Assembly (NCBI RefSeq): GCF_047238305.1
Contig: NZ_JBDFMO010000001.1
Coordinates: 2,356,001-2,420,000 of the forward strand
Length of the DNA: 64,000 bases
Source: Ferdinandcohnia sp047238305
GTDB lineage: Bacteria > Bacillota > Bacilli > Bacillales > Bacillaceae_L
Direction: 5' to 3'
The notes below the pieces were generated by a model. The model was not told the DNA's origin and made no database searches. It was given only the letters and a program-made list of their open reading frames with translations. Shown here one piece after another: positions 16,783-24,605 of this stretch. Within the stretch, counting starts at the first letter, position 1. Each line of letters opens with the position of its first letter. Made by a program: the position numbers and the translations under genes.

Positions 16783-17601
16783 ATGGACTCAAACAAGAGT
16801 AAAATGGACTCGAAGAAATTAAAGAAAATCATTCAGGATAAACTTGCAAAGCATAACTGGCAATTCTCTTTTGATCCTAAAAAGGATACTTTACGTATCG
16901 AGGATAAGGAGACGAAAAGAGGAACGACCGTTACCCTTCCAGGGATTGTAGCGAAATACCAAGAAGAGGGGCAAGCAAGTCTTGATGAGGTAATCTATTA
17001 TATTGAAGAATCCTTAATGGTTATGAATAGTGAGCTTGAACTTGAAGGAAAAGAAAAAAATATTTTTCCTGTCATTCGTTCAACCTCGTTTCCAACTCAA
17101 TCAAATGACGGGGAAGATTTAGTGTATGATGACCATACGGCTGAAACAAGAATTTATTATGCTCTCGATTTAGGAAAAACATATCGTTTAATTGATCAGG
17201 GATTACTTGAAAAGGAAAATTGGAAATTTGAACGAATTCGCGAAATTGCAAGGTTCAATCTTCGTTCACTGGATGTTTCGTATAAAACGGATGAGGTTGC
17301 AGGAAATACCTTTTATTTTATCAATAAAAATGATGGGTATGATGCAAGCCGTATTTTGAATGATGCATTTTTACAAAAAATGAGCCAGCAAATGAAAGGT
17401 ACGATGGCAGTGGCTGTGCCACACCAGGATGTTCTGATAATAGTGGATATACAAAATGAAACGGGATATGACATTCTTGCACAGATGACCATGAGCTTTT
17501 TTGCGAGTGGACGTGTACCAATTACAGCACTTTCATTTTTATATGAAAATGGTGAACTTGAACCAATTTTTATCCTTGGAAAAAATCGACCAAGAAAATA
17601 A
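16783..17601 (+). CDS. ytpQ: DUF1444 protein YtpQ
   Basis: A 272-residue soluble protein of the DUF1444 family, orthologous to B. subtilis YtpQ. Typical blocks are VTLPGIVAKYQEEGQ, IFPVIRSTSFP, YYALDLGKTYRLI and RFNLRSLDVSYKTD. There is no catalytic motif of known function. It follows ytpP closely behind GAGAGGAGA, so the two are probably one transcript ended by the hairpin at 17613. In B. subtilis the next gene is ytpR, which is absent here. Confidence 0.87.
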   Translation: MDSNKSKMDSKKLKKIIQDKLAKHNWQFSFDPKKDTLRIEDKETKRGTTVTLPGIVAKYQEEGQASLDEVIYYIEESLMVMNSELELEGKEKNIFPVIRSTSFPTQSNDGEDLVYDDHTAETRIYYALDLGKTYRLIDQGLLEKENWKFERIREIARFNLRSLDVSYKTDEVAGNTFYFINKNDGYDASRILNDAFLQKMSQQMKGTMAVAVPHQDVLIIVDIQNETGYDILAQMTMSFFASGRVPITALSFLYENGELEPIFILGKNRPRK

Positions 17602-17612
17602 TCTACTAAATC

Positions 17613-17647
17613 AAAAGTCGCTAGGAAAACTAGCGGCTTTTTTGTTA
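17613..17647 (+). terminator. Terminator of ytpQ
   Basis: AAAAGTCGCTAG-GAAAA-CTAGCGGCTTTT, a 12-bp stem with one G-U pair and T6. Confidence 0.9.
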
Positions 17648-17684
17648 CAATAAAGAATAGAATTAAAATGGAAGAGTGATAGTT

Positions 17685-20396
17685 GTGAATTGGATAAAAA
17701 GATTACTACATTTTTTTAAGGCGGACGATGACGATCCAATTGAAATAAATACGACTCAAATCCGACAAAACAAACATATTGAAGCGAGAGTTACATATGA
17801 ATACCCAAAGGGGAATTTTCGATTTCCAGTCATTCCTGATCAAGAAAACAGAAACACAGAAAAGGTACAGACCAGGCGGACTCAGCAAACAAGTACCTCA
17901 CAACCAAAAAGGAATACGAATCCTAAACCCGTTGTGAAGATACAAGAGAAACAACCATTTCGGCCAACTGAAACGCCTTCCCCAGTATATGGGCTAAGTA
18001 AGCCAAAGCCTCATGAAACAATAGAGTTTGAACTTCCTTCAACACCTATCACGGATACAGAATCAATTGCTAGGGCATGGAAAGAAGCACAAGAAGAAGT
18101 GGCACCTACAATTCTACGAACTGAGCAAGTCAAACCTGAACTTCAGGTTGTTTCCGATAAAGATAAGCAGCAAAAGGTTGCCAGCTTTGCGGATCAATTA
18201 ATAAGGGAAGAAGATGCTAAGGTAGAACCAGATTTTACAGAGCCATCTGCCCTAAATGCTAGTAGTGAAGAAGCACCGATTCAGGTTCCAATCCAAGATA
18301 CTAGTATAGAGGAAGCACCGATTCAGGTTCCAATCCAAGATACTAGTATAGAGGAAGCGCCGATTCAGGTTCCAATCCTAGATGCTAGTATAGAGGAAGC
18401 ACCGATTCAGGTTTCAAGCCAAGATGCTAGTATTGAGGAAGTACCGATTCAGGTTTCAAGCCAAGATGCTAGTATTGAGGAAGTACCATTACAGACTTCT
18501 AATATGGATGTGCCTACGGCTTCTATTGAGCCGAAAGTGATAGAACAAGATATGATAGAAACTGAAAGTATGAGAGAAGAACCACTTATACCTGCTGATC
18601 ATAGGGAAAGTGTGGAAGTAAGTGTAGAACCTAAAACGGAAGTAAATGAAGAAACCGTTGAAGTTGATGTGGATGTTCCTTCCGCTGAACAAATACAGAA
18701 GCAAGAACAGACTAGTTCGGAGTCCAGAAGGTCCCATATTCCTTTTAATGTTTTAATGTTTAAAAAGGATAAACAGAAATTGTCACAAAAGGAAACGAGA
18801 CCTGACAGTCAACCAACCTCTAATGCGTCTATCGAAACTGATAGAAAACAGGAACAACCAAACCAGCAGGTAACGTCTAATCAAATAGAACAACCAAACC
18901 AGCAGGTAACGTCTAATCAAATAGAACAACCAAACGAGCAAGAATTAGAAATGCATCTACAAAACGAAGAGCCTATCTCAAGCTACTCGTTCCCGGGCTT
19001 ATCATTTCTAAATGCTCCACCTGCCGAGCAACAAGACGACAGTCAGTGGCTTTTGGAACAGAGAAATATTCTAGACCAAACTCTTCGAAATTTCAAAGTG
19101 GGTGCAAAAGTCGTAAATGTAACACAGGGACCGGCAGTTACTCGATTTGAAGTCCATCCTGAACCTGGAGTAAAAGTAAATAAAATTACAAATCTATCAG
19201 ATGATATTAAATTGAGTTTGGCTGCTAAGGATATTCGAATTGAAGCACCAATTCCAGGAAAAAATACAATTGGAATTGAAGTGCCGAATAAAAAAAGCAA
19301 GCCTGTCCTTTTAAAAGAAATTATCCAAAGCTCAGAATTTACATCGAATCCATCTCCATTAACCGTGGCAATGGGTCTCGACATTTCGGGTAAGCCGATT
19401 GTGACAGATTTGCAAAAAATGCCGCATGGATTAATCGCCGGAGCAACTGGTTCAGGTAAAAGTGTTTGTATCAATGCAATGCTTGTTAGTTTACTTTATA
19501 AAGCTTCTCCAGATGAAGTAAAGTTACTCTTGATTGATCCAAAAATGGTGGAACTTGCGCCATATAATCATATTCCGCATCTTGTAAGTCCTGTTATTAC
19601 GGATGTAAAGGCCGCAACGGCTTCTCTTAAGTGGGCTGTAGAGGAAATGGAAAGAAGATATGAATTATTTGCCCATACTGGAGTTCGTGATATTGGAAGA
19701 TATAATGAAATGGTCAAGAAACATGATGAAAAAAGTGGTAAGCTTCCATATCTCGTCATTATCATTGACGAGTTAGCAGATTTGATGATGGTTGCTCCAG
19801 GGGATGTGGAGGATTACATCTGCCGTATTGCGCAGAAAGCAAGAGCGTGCGGAATCCATTTGATTCTTGCGACACAACGACCATCTGTTGATGTCATCAC
19901 TGGATTAATTAAAGCTAATATTCCAACACGTATCGCATTTTCAGTATCTTCACAGGTGGATTCAAGAACAATCATTGATTCAAGTGGAGCAGAAAAACTA
20001 CTTGGTAAAGGGGATATGCTATTCCTTGAGAATGGTTCATCAAAGCCATTCCGTGTTCAAGGAAATTTTGTTTCCGATGATGAAATTGAAGCCGTTGTTG
20101 ATTTTGTGAAAGCAGAAATGAAACCAAGCTACATGTTTGAGCAAGATGAGCTTTTAAAGAAGGCTTCCATTTCAAATGAAGAGGATGAGTTATTTTTAGA
20201 AGCTTGTGAGTTTGTGTTAGAACATGGGGGAGCATCTACCTCGAGTGTCCAACGACGATTTAGAATAGGTTATAATCGTGCAGCACGCCTTATTGATATG
20301 ATGGAGGAACAGGGAATTATCTCTGAGTCCCGTGGTAGTAAACCGCGTGAAGTTTTAATAACAGAAGAGGAACTAGCTGAGATTTATGAGGGCTGA
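17685..20396 (+). CDS. sftA: DNA translocase SftA (FtsK/SpoIIIE family)
   Basis: About 903 residues. SftA is the soluble FtsK-like motor that clears DNA from the closing division septum. The N-terminus (NWIKRLLHFFK) has no membrane helices. Residues about 60-440 are an acidic, repeat-rich linker. The motor follows: Walker A AGATGSGKSVCINAM near residue 585, Walker B YLVIIIDELADLMMVAPGD near 690, then ILATQRPSVDVITGLIKANI. The gamma winged helix for DNA sequence reading covers about 830-903 (FRIGYNRAARLIDMMEEQGI). GTG 17685 is chosen, 8 nt after GGAAGAG; GTG 17676 is possible. Confidence 0.93.
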   Translation: MNWIKRLLHFFKADDDDPIEINTTQIRQNKHIEARVTYEYPKGNFRFPVIPDQENRNTEKVQTRRTQQTSTSQPKRNTNPKPVVKIQEKQPFRPTETPSPVYGLSKPKPHETIEFELPSTPITDTESIARAWKEAQEEVAPTILRTEQVKPELQVVSDKDKQQKVASFADQLIREEDAKVEPDFTEPSALNASSEEAPIQVPIQDTSIEEAPIQVPIQDTSIEEAPIQVPILDASIEEAPIQVSSQDASIEEVPIQVSSQDASIEEVPLQTSNMDVPTASIEPKVIEQDMIETESMREEPLIPADHRESVEVSVEPKTEVNEETVEVDVDVPSAEQIQKQEQTSSESRRSHIPFNVLMFKKDKQKLSQKETRPDSQPTSNASIETDRKQEQPNQQVTSNQIEQPNQQVTSNQIEQPNEQELEMHLQNEEPISSYSFPGLSFLNAPPAEQQDDSQWLLEQRNILDQTLRNFKVGAKVVNVTQGPAVTRFEVHPEPGVKVNKITNLSDDIKLSLAAKDIRIEAPIPGKNTIGIEVPNKKSKPVLLKEIIQSSEFTSNPSPLTVAMGLDISGKPIVTDLQKMPHGLIAGATGSGKSVCINAMLVSLLYKASPDEVKLLLIDPKMVELAPYNHIPHLVSPVITDVKAATASLKWAVEEMERRYELFAHTGVRDIGRYNEMVKKHDEKSGKLPYLVIIIDELADLMMVAPGDVEDYICRIAQKARACGIHLILATQRPSVDVITGLIKANIPTRIAFSVSSQVDSRTIIDSSGAEKLLGKGDMLFLENGSSKPFRVQGNFVSDDEIEAVVDFVKAEMKPSYMFEQDELLKKASISNEEDELFLEACEFVLEHGGASTSSVQRRFRIGYNRAARLIDMMEEQGIISESRGSKPREVLITEEELAEIYEG
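18267..18507 (+). repeat. Coding 42-bp tandem repeats in the sftA linker
   Basis: Five full copies and one degenerate copy of a 42-bp unit encode a 14-residue motif, EEAPIQVPIQDTSI. The first two copies are nearly identical at DNA level; later ones drift to EEVPIQVSSQDASI and finally EEVPLQTSNMDVP. Confidence 0.92.
18857..18935 (+). repeat. Second coding repeat in sftA, 36-bp unit
   Basis: About two copies of a 36-bp unit encoding QPNQQVTSNQIE, almost identical in DNA, close to the junction with the motor domain. Confidence 0.85.
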
Positions 20397-20419
20397 TAAC
20401 ATTTGTTATCGGTCTTTTT
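20393..20419 (+). terminator. Terminator of sftA
   Basis: CTGATAAC-ATTT-GTTATCGG stem that includes the sftA stop codon, followed by TCTTTTT. Confidence 0.65.
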
Positions 20420-20598
20420 GCATACAGTTAAAAAGACCTACTTAACACAAAAATCAGCAGAGCCAAAGGTTATTTCTATGGTCCAACGTTCATAATAAGG
20501 ATAACTCATCCCACAATGCTTCTTAGTATGTGGGACAAACTACATATCTTCGACGAAATTCTAGTCATTTTTTCGTAATGGTCTTAACCATTGATTAG

Positions 20599-20607
20599 TG
20601 CTATAAT
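20599..20607 (+). promoter_or_regulatory. Extended -10 promoter element upstream of murC
   Basis: TGCTATAAT is a perfect extended -10 with no clear -35. The 342-bp interval before murC otherwise holds only a 7-bp inverted repeat (TCCCACA/TGTGGGA, 20509-20535); I see no gene. Confidence 0.45.
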
Positions 20608-20738
20608 GAAAAAATGTGAGATGATTGTATATTACATAAAATTCATTAGCACCGATCTCAAAATCATGGGTACAATTATCAAAACTAGATGAATTTCATA
20701 TACTGTCTTACAGATAGACATTGTTGGAGGTTCTTTAT

Positions 20739-22037
20739 ATGACAGTTTACCACTTCGTTGGAATCAAAGGTACTGGCATGAGTTCATTGGCACAGATACT
20801 TCATGACATGAATTATGAAGTTCAAGGGTCTGACCATGAAAAATTTTATTTCACACAAAAACCCCTAGAGGAACGCGGAATAAAAATATTGCCCTTTGAT
20901 CAGGACAATATTCATGAAGGTCTGACGGTTATTGCCGGGAATGCCTATCCTGATACACATGAAGAAATAGCAAAAGCAATTGAAATGGAGTTACCTGTTA
21001 TTCGATACCACCGTTTCTTAGGTGAGTTTATGAAACAATATACGAGCGTTGCTGTAACAGGCTCCCATGGAAAAACTTCTACAACTGGCTTACTTGCACA
21101 TGTATTGCAGGGAGCAGAGCCAACTTCTTATTTAATCGGTGATGGTACTGGGGTTGGATCCGAGAATAATAAAAACTTTGTGTTTGAAGCATGTGAATAC
21201 AGACGACATTTCTTAAGCTATCATCCTGACTATGCGATTATGACAAATATTGACTTTGATCATCCAGATTATTTCGCAAATGTTGATGACGTATTTAATG
21301 CCTTTCAAGAAATGGCACTTCAGGTGAAAAAGGGAATTATTGCATGTGGAGATGATGAGTACCTTCAAAGCATCCAAGCAAAGGTTCCTGTTGTTTTCTA
21401 TGGATTTGGTGAAGAAAATGATTTCCAGGCACGAAATATTAAAAAGAGCACGGAGGGTACGACCTTCGATGTGTTTGTACGTAATACATTCTTTGCTACT
21501 TTTTCAATCCATGGATACGGAAATCATAATGTATTAAATGCTTTAGGTGTGATTACACTCTGCCACTATGAGAATATTGATGTGTCCATTATTCAAGAGC
21601 GTTTATTAAGCTTCCAAGGTGTGAAGAGAAGATTTTCCGAAAAGCAAGTGGGAGATCAAATCTTAATTGATGACTACGCACATCATCCAACGGAAATCAA
21701 TGCTACTATTGAGGCAGCACGGCAAAAATACCCTGACCGTGATATAATAGCGATTTTTCAGCCACATACGTTTACAAGAACACAAACGTTTTTAGATGAC
21801 TTTGCGACAAGTTTGGAAAAAGCGGATCAAGTATATCTTTGTGATATTTTTGGATCAGCTCGCGAGAATAAAGGTGAACTTTCAATTGTAGACTTACAAG
21901 GTAAAATTCCTGGAGCTGAATTAATTAAAGAGGATAATACTTCTATACTTAAAAAACACGAGAACAGTGTGTTGATTTTTATGGGAGCAGGAGATATTCA
22001 AAAATTTCAAGACGCGTACGAAAAAGCTTCTGTTTAA
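20739..22037 (+). CDS. murC: UDP-N-acetylmuramate--L-alanine ligase
   Basis: A 432-residue Mur ligase that adds the first amino acid of the peptidoglycan stem to UDP-MurNAc. FVGIKGTGMSSLAQILHD at the N-terminus binds the UDP moiety; VTGSHGKTSTTG (about residue 108) is the ATP loop; NIDFDHPDYF and DDYAHHPTEI are further family blocks. GGAGG at 20726-20730 fixes ATG 20739 rather than the TTG at 20721. It is the usual downstream neighbour of sftA in Bacillus. Confidence 0.96.
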   Translation: MTVYHFVGIKGTGMSSLAQILHDMNYEVQGSDHEKFYFTQKPLEERGIKILPFDQDNIHEGLTVIAGNAYPDTHEEIAKAIEMELPVIRYHRFLGEFMKQYTSVAVTGSHGKTSTTGLLAHVLQGAEPTSYLIGDGTGVGSENNKNFVFEACEYRRHFLSYHPDYAIMTNIDFDHPDYFANVDDVFNAFQEMALQVKKGIIACGDDEYLQSIQAKVPVVFYGFGEENDFQARNIKKSTEGTTFDVFVRNTFFATFSIHGYGNHNVLNALGVITLCHYENIDVSIIQERLLSFQGVKRRFSEKQVGDQILIDDYAHHPTEINATIEAARQKYPDRDIIAIFQPHTFTRTQTFLDDFATSLEKADQVYLCDIFGSARENKGELSIVDLQGKIPGAELIKEDNTSILKKHENSVLIFMGAGDIQKFQDAYEKASV

Positions 22038-22041
22038 ACAA

Positions 22042-22079
22042 AAAAGACCTTTGCGATTTAATCTTGCAAAGGTCTTTTA
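22042..22079. terminator. Bidirectional terminator murC/ampS
   Basis: Near-perfect 13-bp palindrome AAAAGACCTTTGC/GCAAAGGTCTTTT with an 11-nt loop and T or A tracts on both sides. Confidence 0.9.
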
Positions 22080-22083
22080 TCAA

Positions 22084-23199
22084 TTATTTAAGATTTTCTG
22101 GATTTAATGGTTCAAGCTCTGGGATGACGAAACGGCCATCTTTTCGGATGAGTACATCATCGAAATAGATTTCCCCACCGCCATATTCAGGGCGTTGGAT
22201 ATTAACCATATCCCAGTGGATATTTGAGTTATTTCCGTTGTAGGCATCATCATAGGCTTGCCCAGGTGTGAAGTGGAAGCTGCCATCTATCTTTTCATCA
22301 AATAGAATGTCCTGCATTGGATGTTGGATATATGGATTTACTCCGATTGCAAACTCACCGATATAACGTGCCCCTTCATCTGTATCTAGAATTTTATTGA
22401 TACGCTCTGTATCGTTCGCTGTTGCTTCTACAATTTTTCCATCCTTGAATGTTAGGGAAACATTTTCAAACGTGAAGCCTTGATACGGTGATGGCGTATT
22501 ATAGGTTAGGGTACCATTGATTGAATCACGAACAGGTGCCGTATATACTTCACCATCTGGAATGTTCATTTCACCAGCACATTTGATAGCTTTGATCCCT
22601 TTAATAGAGAAAGTAAGGTCAGTACCTGGTCCAGTAAGGCGAACCTTATCTGTCTTGTCCATAAGTTCCACAAGGGCATCCATTGCATTGCTCATTTTTC
22701 CATAGTCTAGATTACAAACATTAAAATAAAAATCTTCAAATGCTTCTGTGCTCATTTTTGCAAGCTGCGCCATTGAAGAATTTGGGTAACGAAGAACGAC
22801 CCATTTTGTCTTTGGTACACGAATTTCACGATGCACCTTTTTACCAACTGTATTTCCTTCAATCTTCATTTTATCATCTGGAACATCTGCAAGTTCATTA
22901 ATGTTATCACCAGAACGTAAGCCGATATAGGCATCCATCTTACTCATCACTTTTGCTTCAAAATCTGCTTTCATCTCAAATTGCTTTTCTTGTGCTCCAA
23001 GTAATAGCGCACGGTCAACTTGATGGTCCTTTAATGATACAAATGGGTACCCACCTGCTTTATATGCTTCATTAATTAACGCGATTACAAGTTCGCGTTG
23101 TAAGCCAAAGTTTTCAATTAGTACTTTTTCACCTTCTTTGAGGCGTACAGAATAATTAATTAAATTGCGAGCGAGTGTTTCAATACGTGGATCTTTCAT
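22084..23199 (-). CDS. ampS: M29-family metalloaminopeptidase AmpS
   Basis: A 371-residue aminopeptidase of family M29 (AmpS/PepS/thermophilic aminopeptidase T), about 40 residues shorter than many relatives. Family landmarks include LIENFGLQRELVIALINEAY at the N-terminus, GLRSGDNINEL, CAGEMNIPDGEVYTAPV (Glu metal ligand), EFAIGVNPYIQHP and HFTPGQAYDDAYNGN followed by IHWDMV. It trims N-terminal residues from peptides in the cytosol. TATGGAGG precedes ATG. It lies convergent to murC as a single gene. Confidence 0.9.
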   Translation of the reverse strand: MKDPRIETLARNLINYSVRLKEGEKVLIENFGLQRELVIALINEAYKAGGYPFVSLKDHQVDRALLLGAQEKQFEMKADFEAKVMSKMDAYIGLRSGDNINELADVPDDKMKIEGNTVGKKVHREIRVPKTKWVVLRYPNSSMAQLAKMSTEAFEDFYFNVCNLDYGKMSNAMDALVELMDKTDKVRLTGPGTDLTFSIKGIKAIKCAGEMNIPDGEVYTAPVRDSINGTLTYNTPSPYQGFTFENVSLTFKDGKIVEATANDTERINKILDTDEGARYIGEFAIGVNPYIQHPMQDILFDEKIDGSFHFTPGQAYDDAYNGNNSNIHWDMVNIQRPEYGGGEIYFDDVLIRKDGRFVIPELEPLNPENLK

Positions 23200-23283
23200 G
23201 TTTATTTGCCTCCATATCTTAATTGCTTATGTACAATCTTATTGTAACCTAATAGAAGAAAATTGTTTACTAAAATTCCGTGA

Positions 23284-23326
23284 AGGATTTTAAAAGGAAA
23301 TGTCGAAACTTTAACTGTAGGGGTAT
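23284..23326 (+). promoter_or_regulatory. Overlapping sigma-H and sigma-B promoter candidates of ytxGHJ
   Basis: AGGATTT (23284-23290), 11-bp spacer and GTCGAAA (23302-23308) fit sigma-H with one mismatch. GGGTAT at 23321-23326 fits a sigma-B -10, with a weak -35 GTCGAA 13 bp upstream. In B. subtilis ytxGHJ is known to use both factors. Confidence 0.55.
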
Positions 23327-23377
23327 ATGATTAATACTAGTAAAGATGGGTAAGAAAGATATAGGAGGTGCACCAAG

Positions 23378-23815
23378 ATGATTCTTATCGTTTACATAAG
23401 TGTTGCAGTAATTGCGGTGGCATTTTTAATTTTAGTTGTTTATCTCTCTAGGACACTGCGTTCACTTCAAAACACATTGGATAATGTGGCGGGAACCTTA
23501 TCTGGGCTAGAAAAACAAATGGAAGGTGTCACAAGTGAAACGACGGCACTGTTGCATAAAACAAATAAGCTTGCAGAAGATATTCAGCAGAAGTCTGAAA
23601 GCCTAAATACTGTTGTAGATGCTGTTAAAGATGTCGGAACTTCATTGCAACGCTTTAATCAATCCATAGGTAATGTGACAGAAGAGGTTGCTGTGCAATT
23701 GGATAAAAACAAAACCAAAATCTCACAATTTGTTCAAGTTGGGAATGCTGTAATAGAGGTGTGGGATAAATGGAAAGATAAGAAACAAAAGCATGATAAA
23801 CATTTTTCGAATTAA
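23378..23815 (+). CDS. ytxG: General stress protein YtxG (DUF948)
   Basis: A 145-residue protein with one N-terminal membrane helix (residues 2-24) followed by a long coiled coil (about 30-130), the DUF948 layout. It is membrane-anchored with the coil facing the cytosol. AGGAGGTG is a strong ribosome site. First gene of the ytxGHJ stress operon; upstream sequence carries sigma-H- and sigma-B-like elements. The biochemical role is unknown; a structural or membrane-associated function is likely. Confidence 0.88.
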   Translation: MILIVYISVAVIAVAFLILVVYLSRTLRSLQNTLDNVAGTLSGLEKQMEGVTSETTALLHKTNKLAEDIQQKSESLNTVVDAVKDVGTSLQRFNQSIGNVTEEVAVQLDKNKTKISQFVQVGNAVIEVWDKWKDKKQKHDKHFSN

Positions 23816-23830
23816 AGAAAGGGGATTCCA

Positions 23831-24223
23831 ATGGGAAAAAATAGTGGATCAAACTTTATTCTTGGAACAATTGTAGGTGCAGCGGTAGGAGCTGCTACAG
23901 CACTATTTCTAGCACCAAAAACAGGCCAGGATTTACGTAAGCAGATTAATGACCAAGCCTCTGTTGTAAAGGAAAAAACAAATTCACTTTCTAAAACGAT
24001 TTCTGAACAGTCTAATCAAATTTTAACAAAAGTAAAAGATTTTAAGGCTCCTACTGGTCAAAATAGCCAGGAACCAGAAGCTGCTGGAACTACAACAACA
24101 CCTTCAGAAGATTCGGATCGAGTTGAGGAACATCCTAAAAATGAAGAATTATTCCAAGAAAAGCTAGCAGAAGCTCAGCAAGCCTTCACGGAAGCCGAGA
24201 AAAACACACAAACAATTGAGTAG
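23831..24223 (+). CDS. ytxH: General stress protein YtxH
   Basis: A 130-residue protein with the YtxH signature: a glycine/alanine-rich membrane segment (ILGTIVGAAVGAATALFLAP, residues about 11-30) followed by KTGQDLRKQI and an amphipathic, acidic C-terminal half likely to be disordered. 15 bp downstream of ytxG and almost touching ytxJ. Part of the stress operon; molecular function unknown. Confidence 0.88.
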   Translation: MGKNSGSNFILGTIVGAAVGAATALFLAPKTGQDLRKQINDQASVVKEKTNSLSKTISEQSNQILTKVKDFKAPTGQNSQEPEAAGTTTTPSEDSDRVEEHPKNEELFQEKLAEAQQAFTEAEKNTQTIE

Positions 24224-24236
24224 GAGAGATGGAAAG

Positions 24237-24563
24237 ATGGCGAAAACAAAGATTGAGACTATTGAAGAGTTCAACCAAGTTCTTGAAAAAGAAAATAAGT
24301 TTATTTTAATCAAGCACAGTTTAACATGTCCAATAAGCAAAGCAGCGTTTGAGGAGTATGAGCAATTTGTGGCAGAGCATGAGAATGTACCAACTTATTA
24401 TCTTTATGTCCAAGAAGCAAAAGAACTTTCTACTTACATTGCGGAACACTTTGAAATTAAACATGAGTCACCACAGGCACTTCTATTTGAGGATGGTAAG
24501 GTTAAATGGAATGCCTCTCATCGAAGTATTACAAAACAGTCATTAGTCGCAGCAGGCGAATAA
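24237..24563 (+). CDS. ytxJ: Monothiol thioredoxin-fold protein YtxJ
   Basis: A 108-residue thioredoxin-fold protein with a single active-site cysteine, C31, in HSLTCPISKAAFEEY, and the cis-Pro region ESPQALLFEDG. Families of this kind are proposed to act as bacilliredoxin-like partners of bacillithiol. The frame is open from 24216 but AGGAGAG at 24222-24228 supports ATG 24237, giving the usual length. Last gene of ytxGHJ. Confidence 0.88.
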   Translation: MAKTKIETIEEFNQVLEKENKFILIKHSLTCPISKAAFEEYEQFVAEHENVPTYYLYVQEAKELSTYIAEHFEIKHESPQALLFEDGKVKWNASHRSITKQSLVAAGE

Positions 24564-24564
24564 C

Positions 24565-24605
24565 AAAAGAGTCCATGGCTCACATAGCCATGGACTCTTT
24601 TTTTT
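24565..24605. terminator. Bidirectional terminator ytxJ / FtsA-like gene
   Basis: AAGAGTCCATGGCT-CACAT-AGCCATGGACTCTT: 14-bp perfect stem with T8, convergent position. Confidence 0.93.

Noticed and set aside
20397..20738. Remnant of ytpR or a small gene upstream of murC
   Set aside because: No open frame with tRNA-binding-domain motifs was visible; only a terminator, an inverted repeat and a -10 element.
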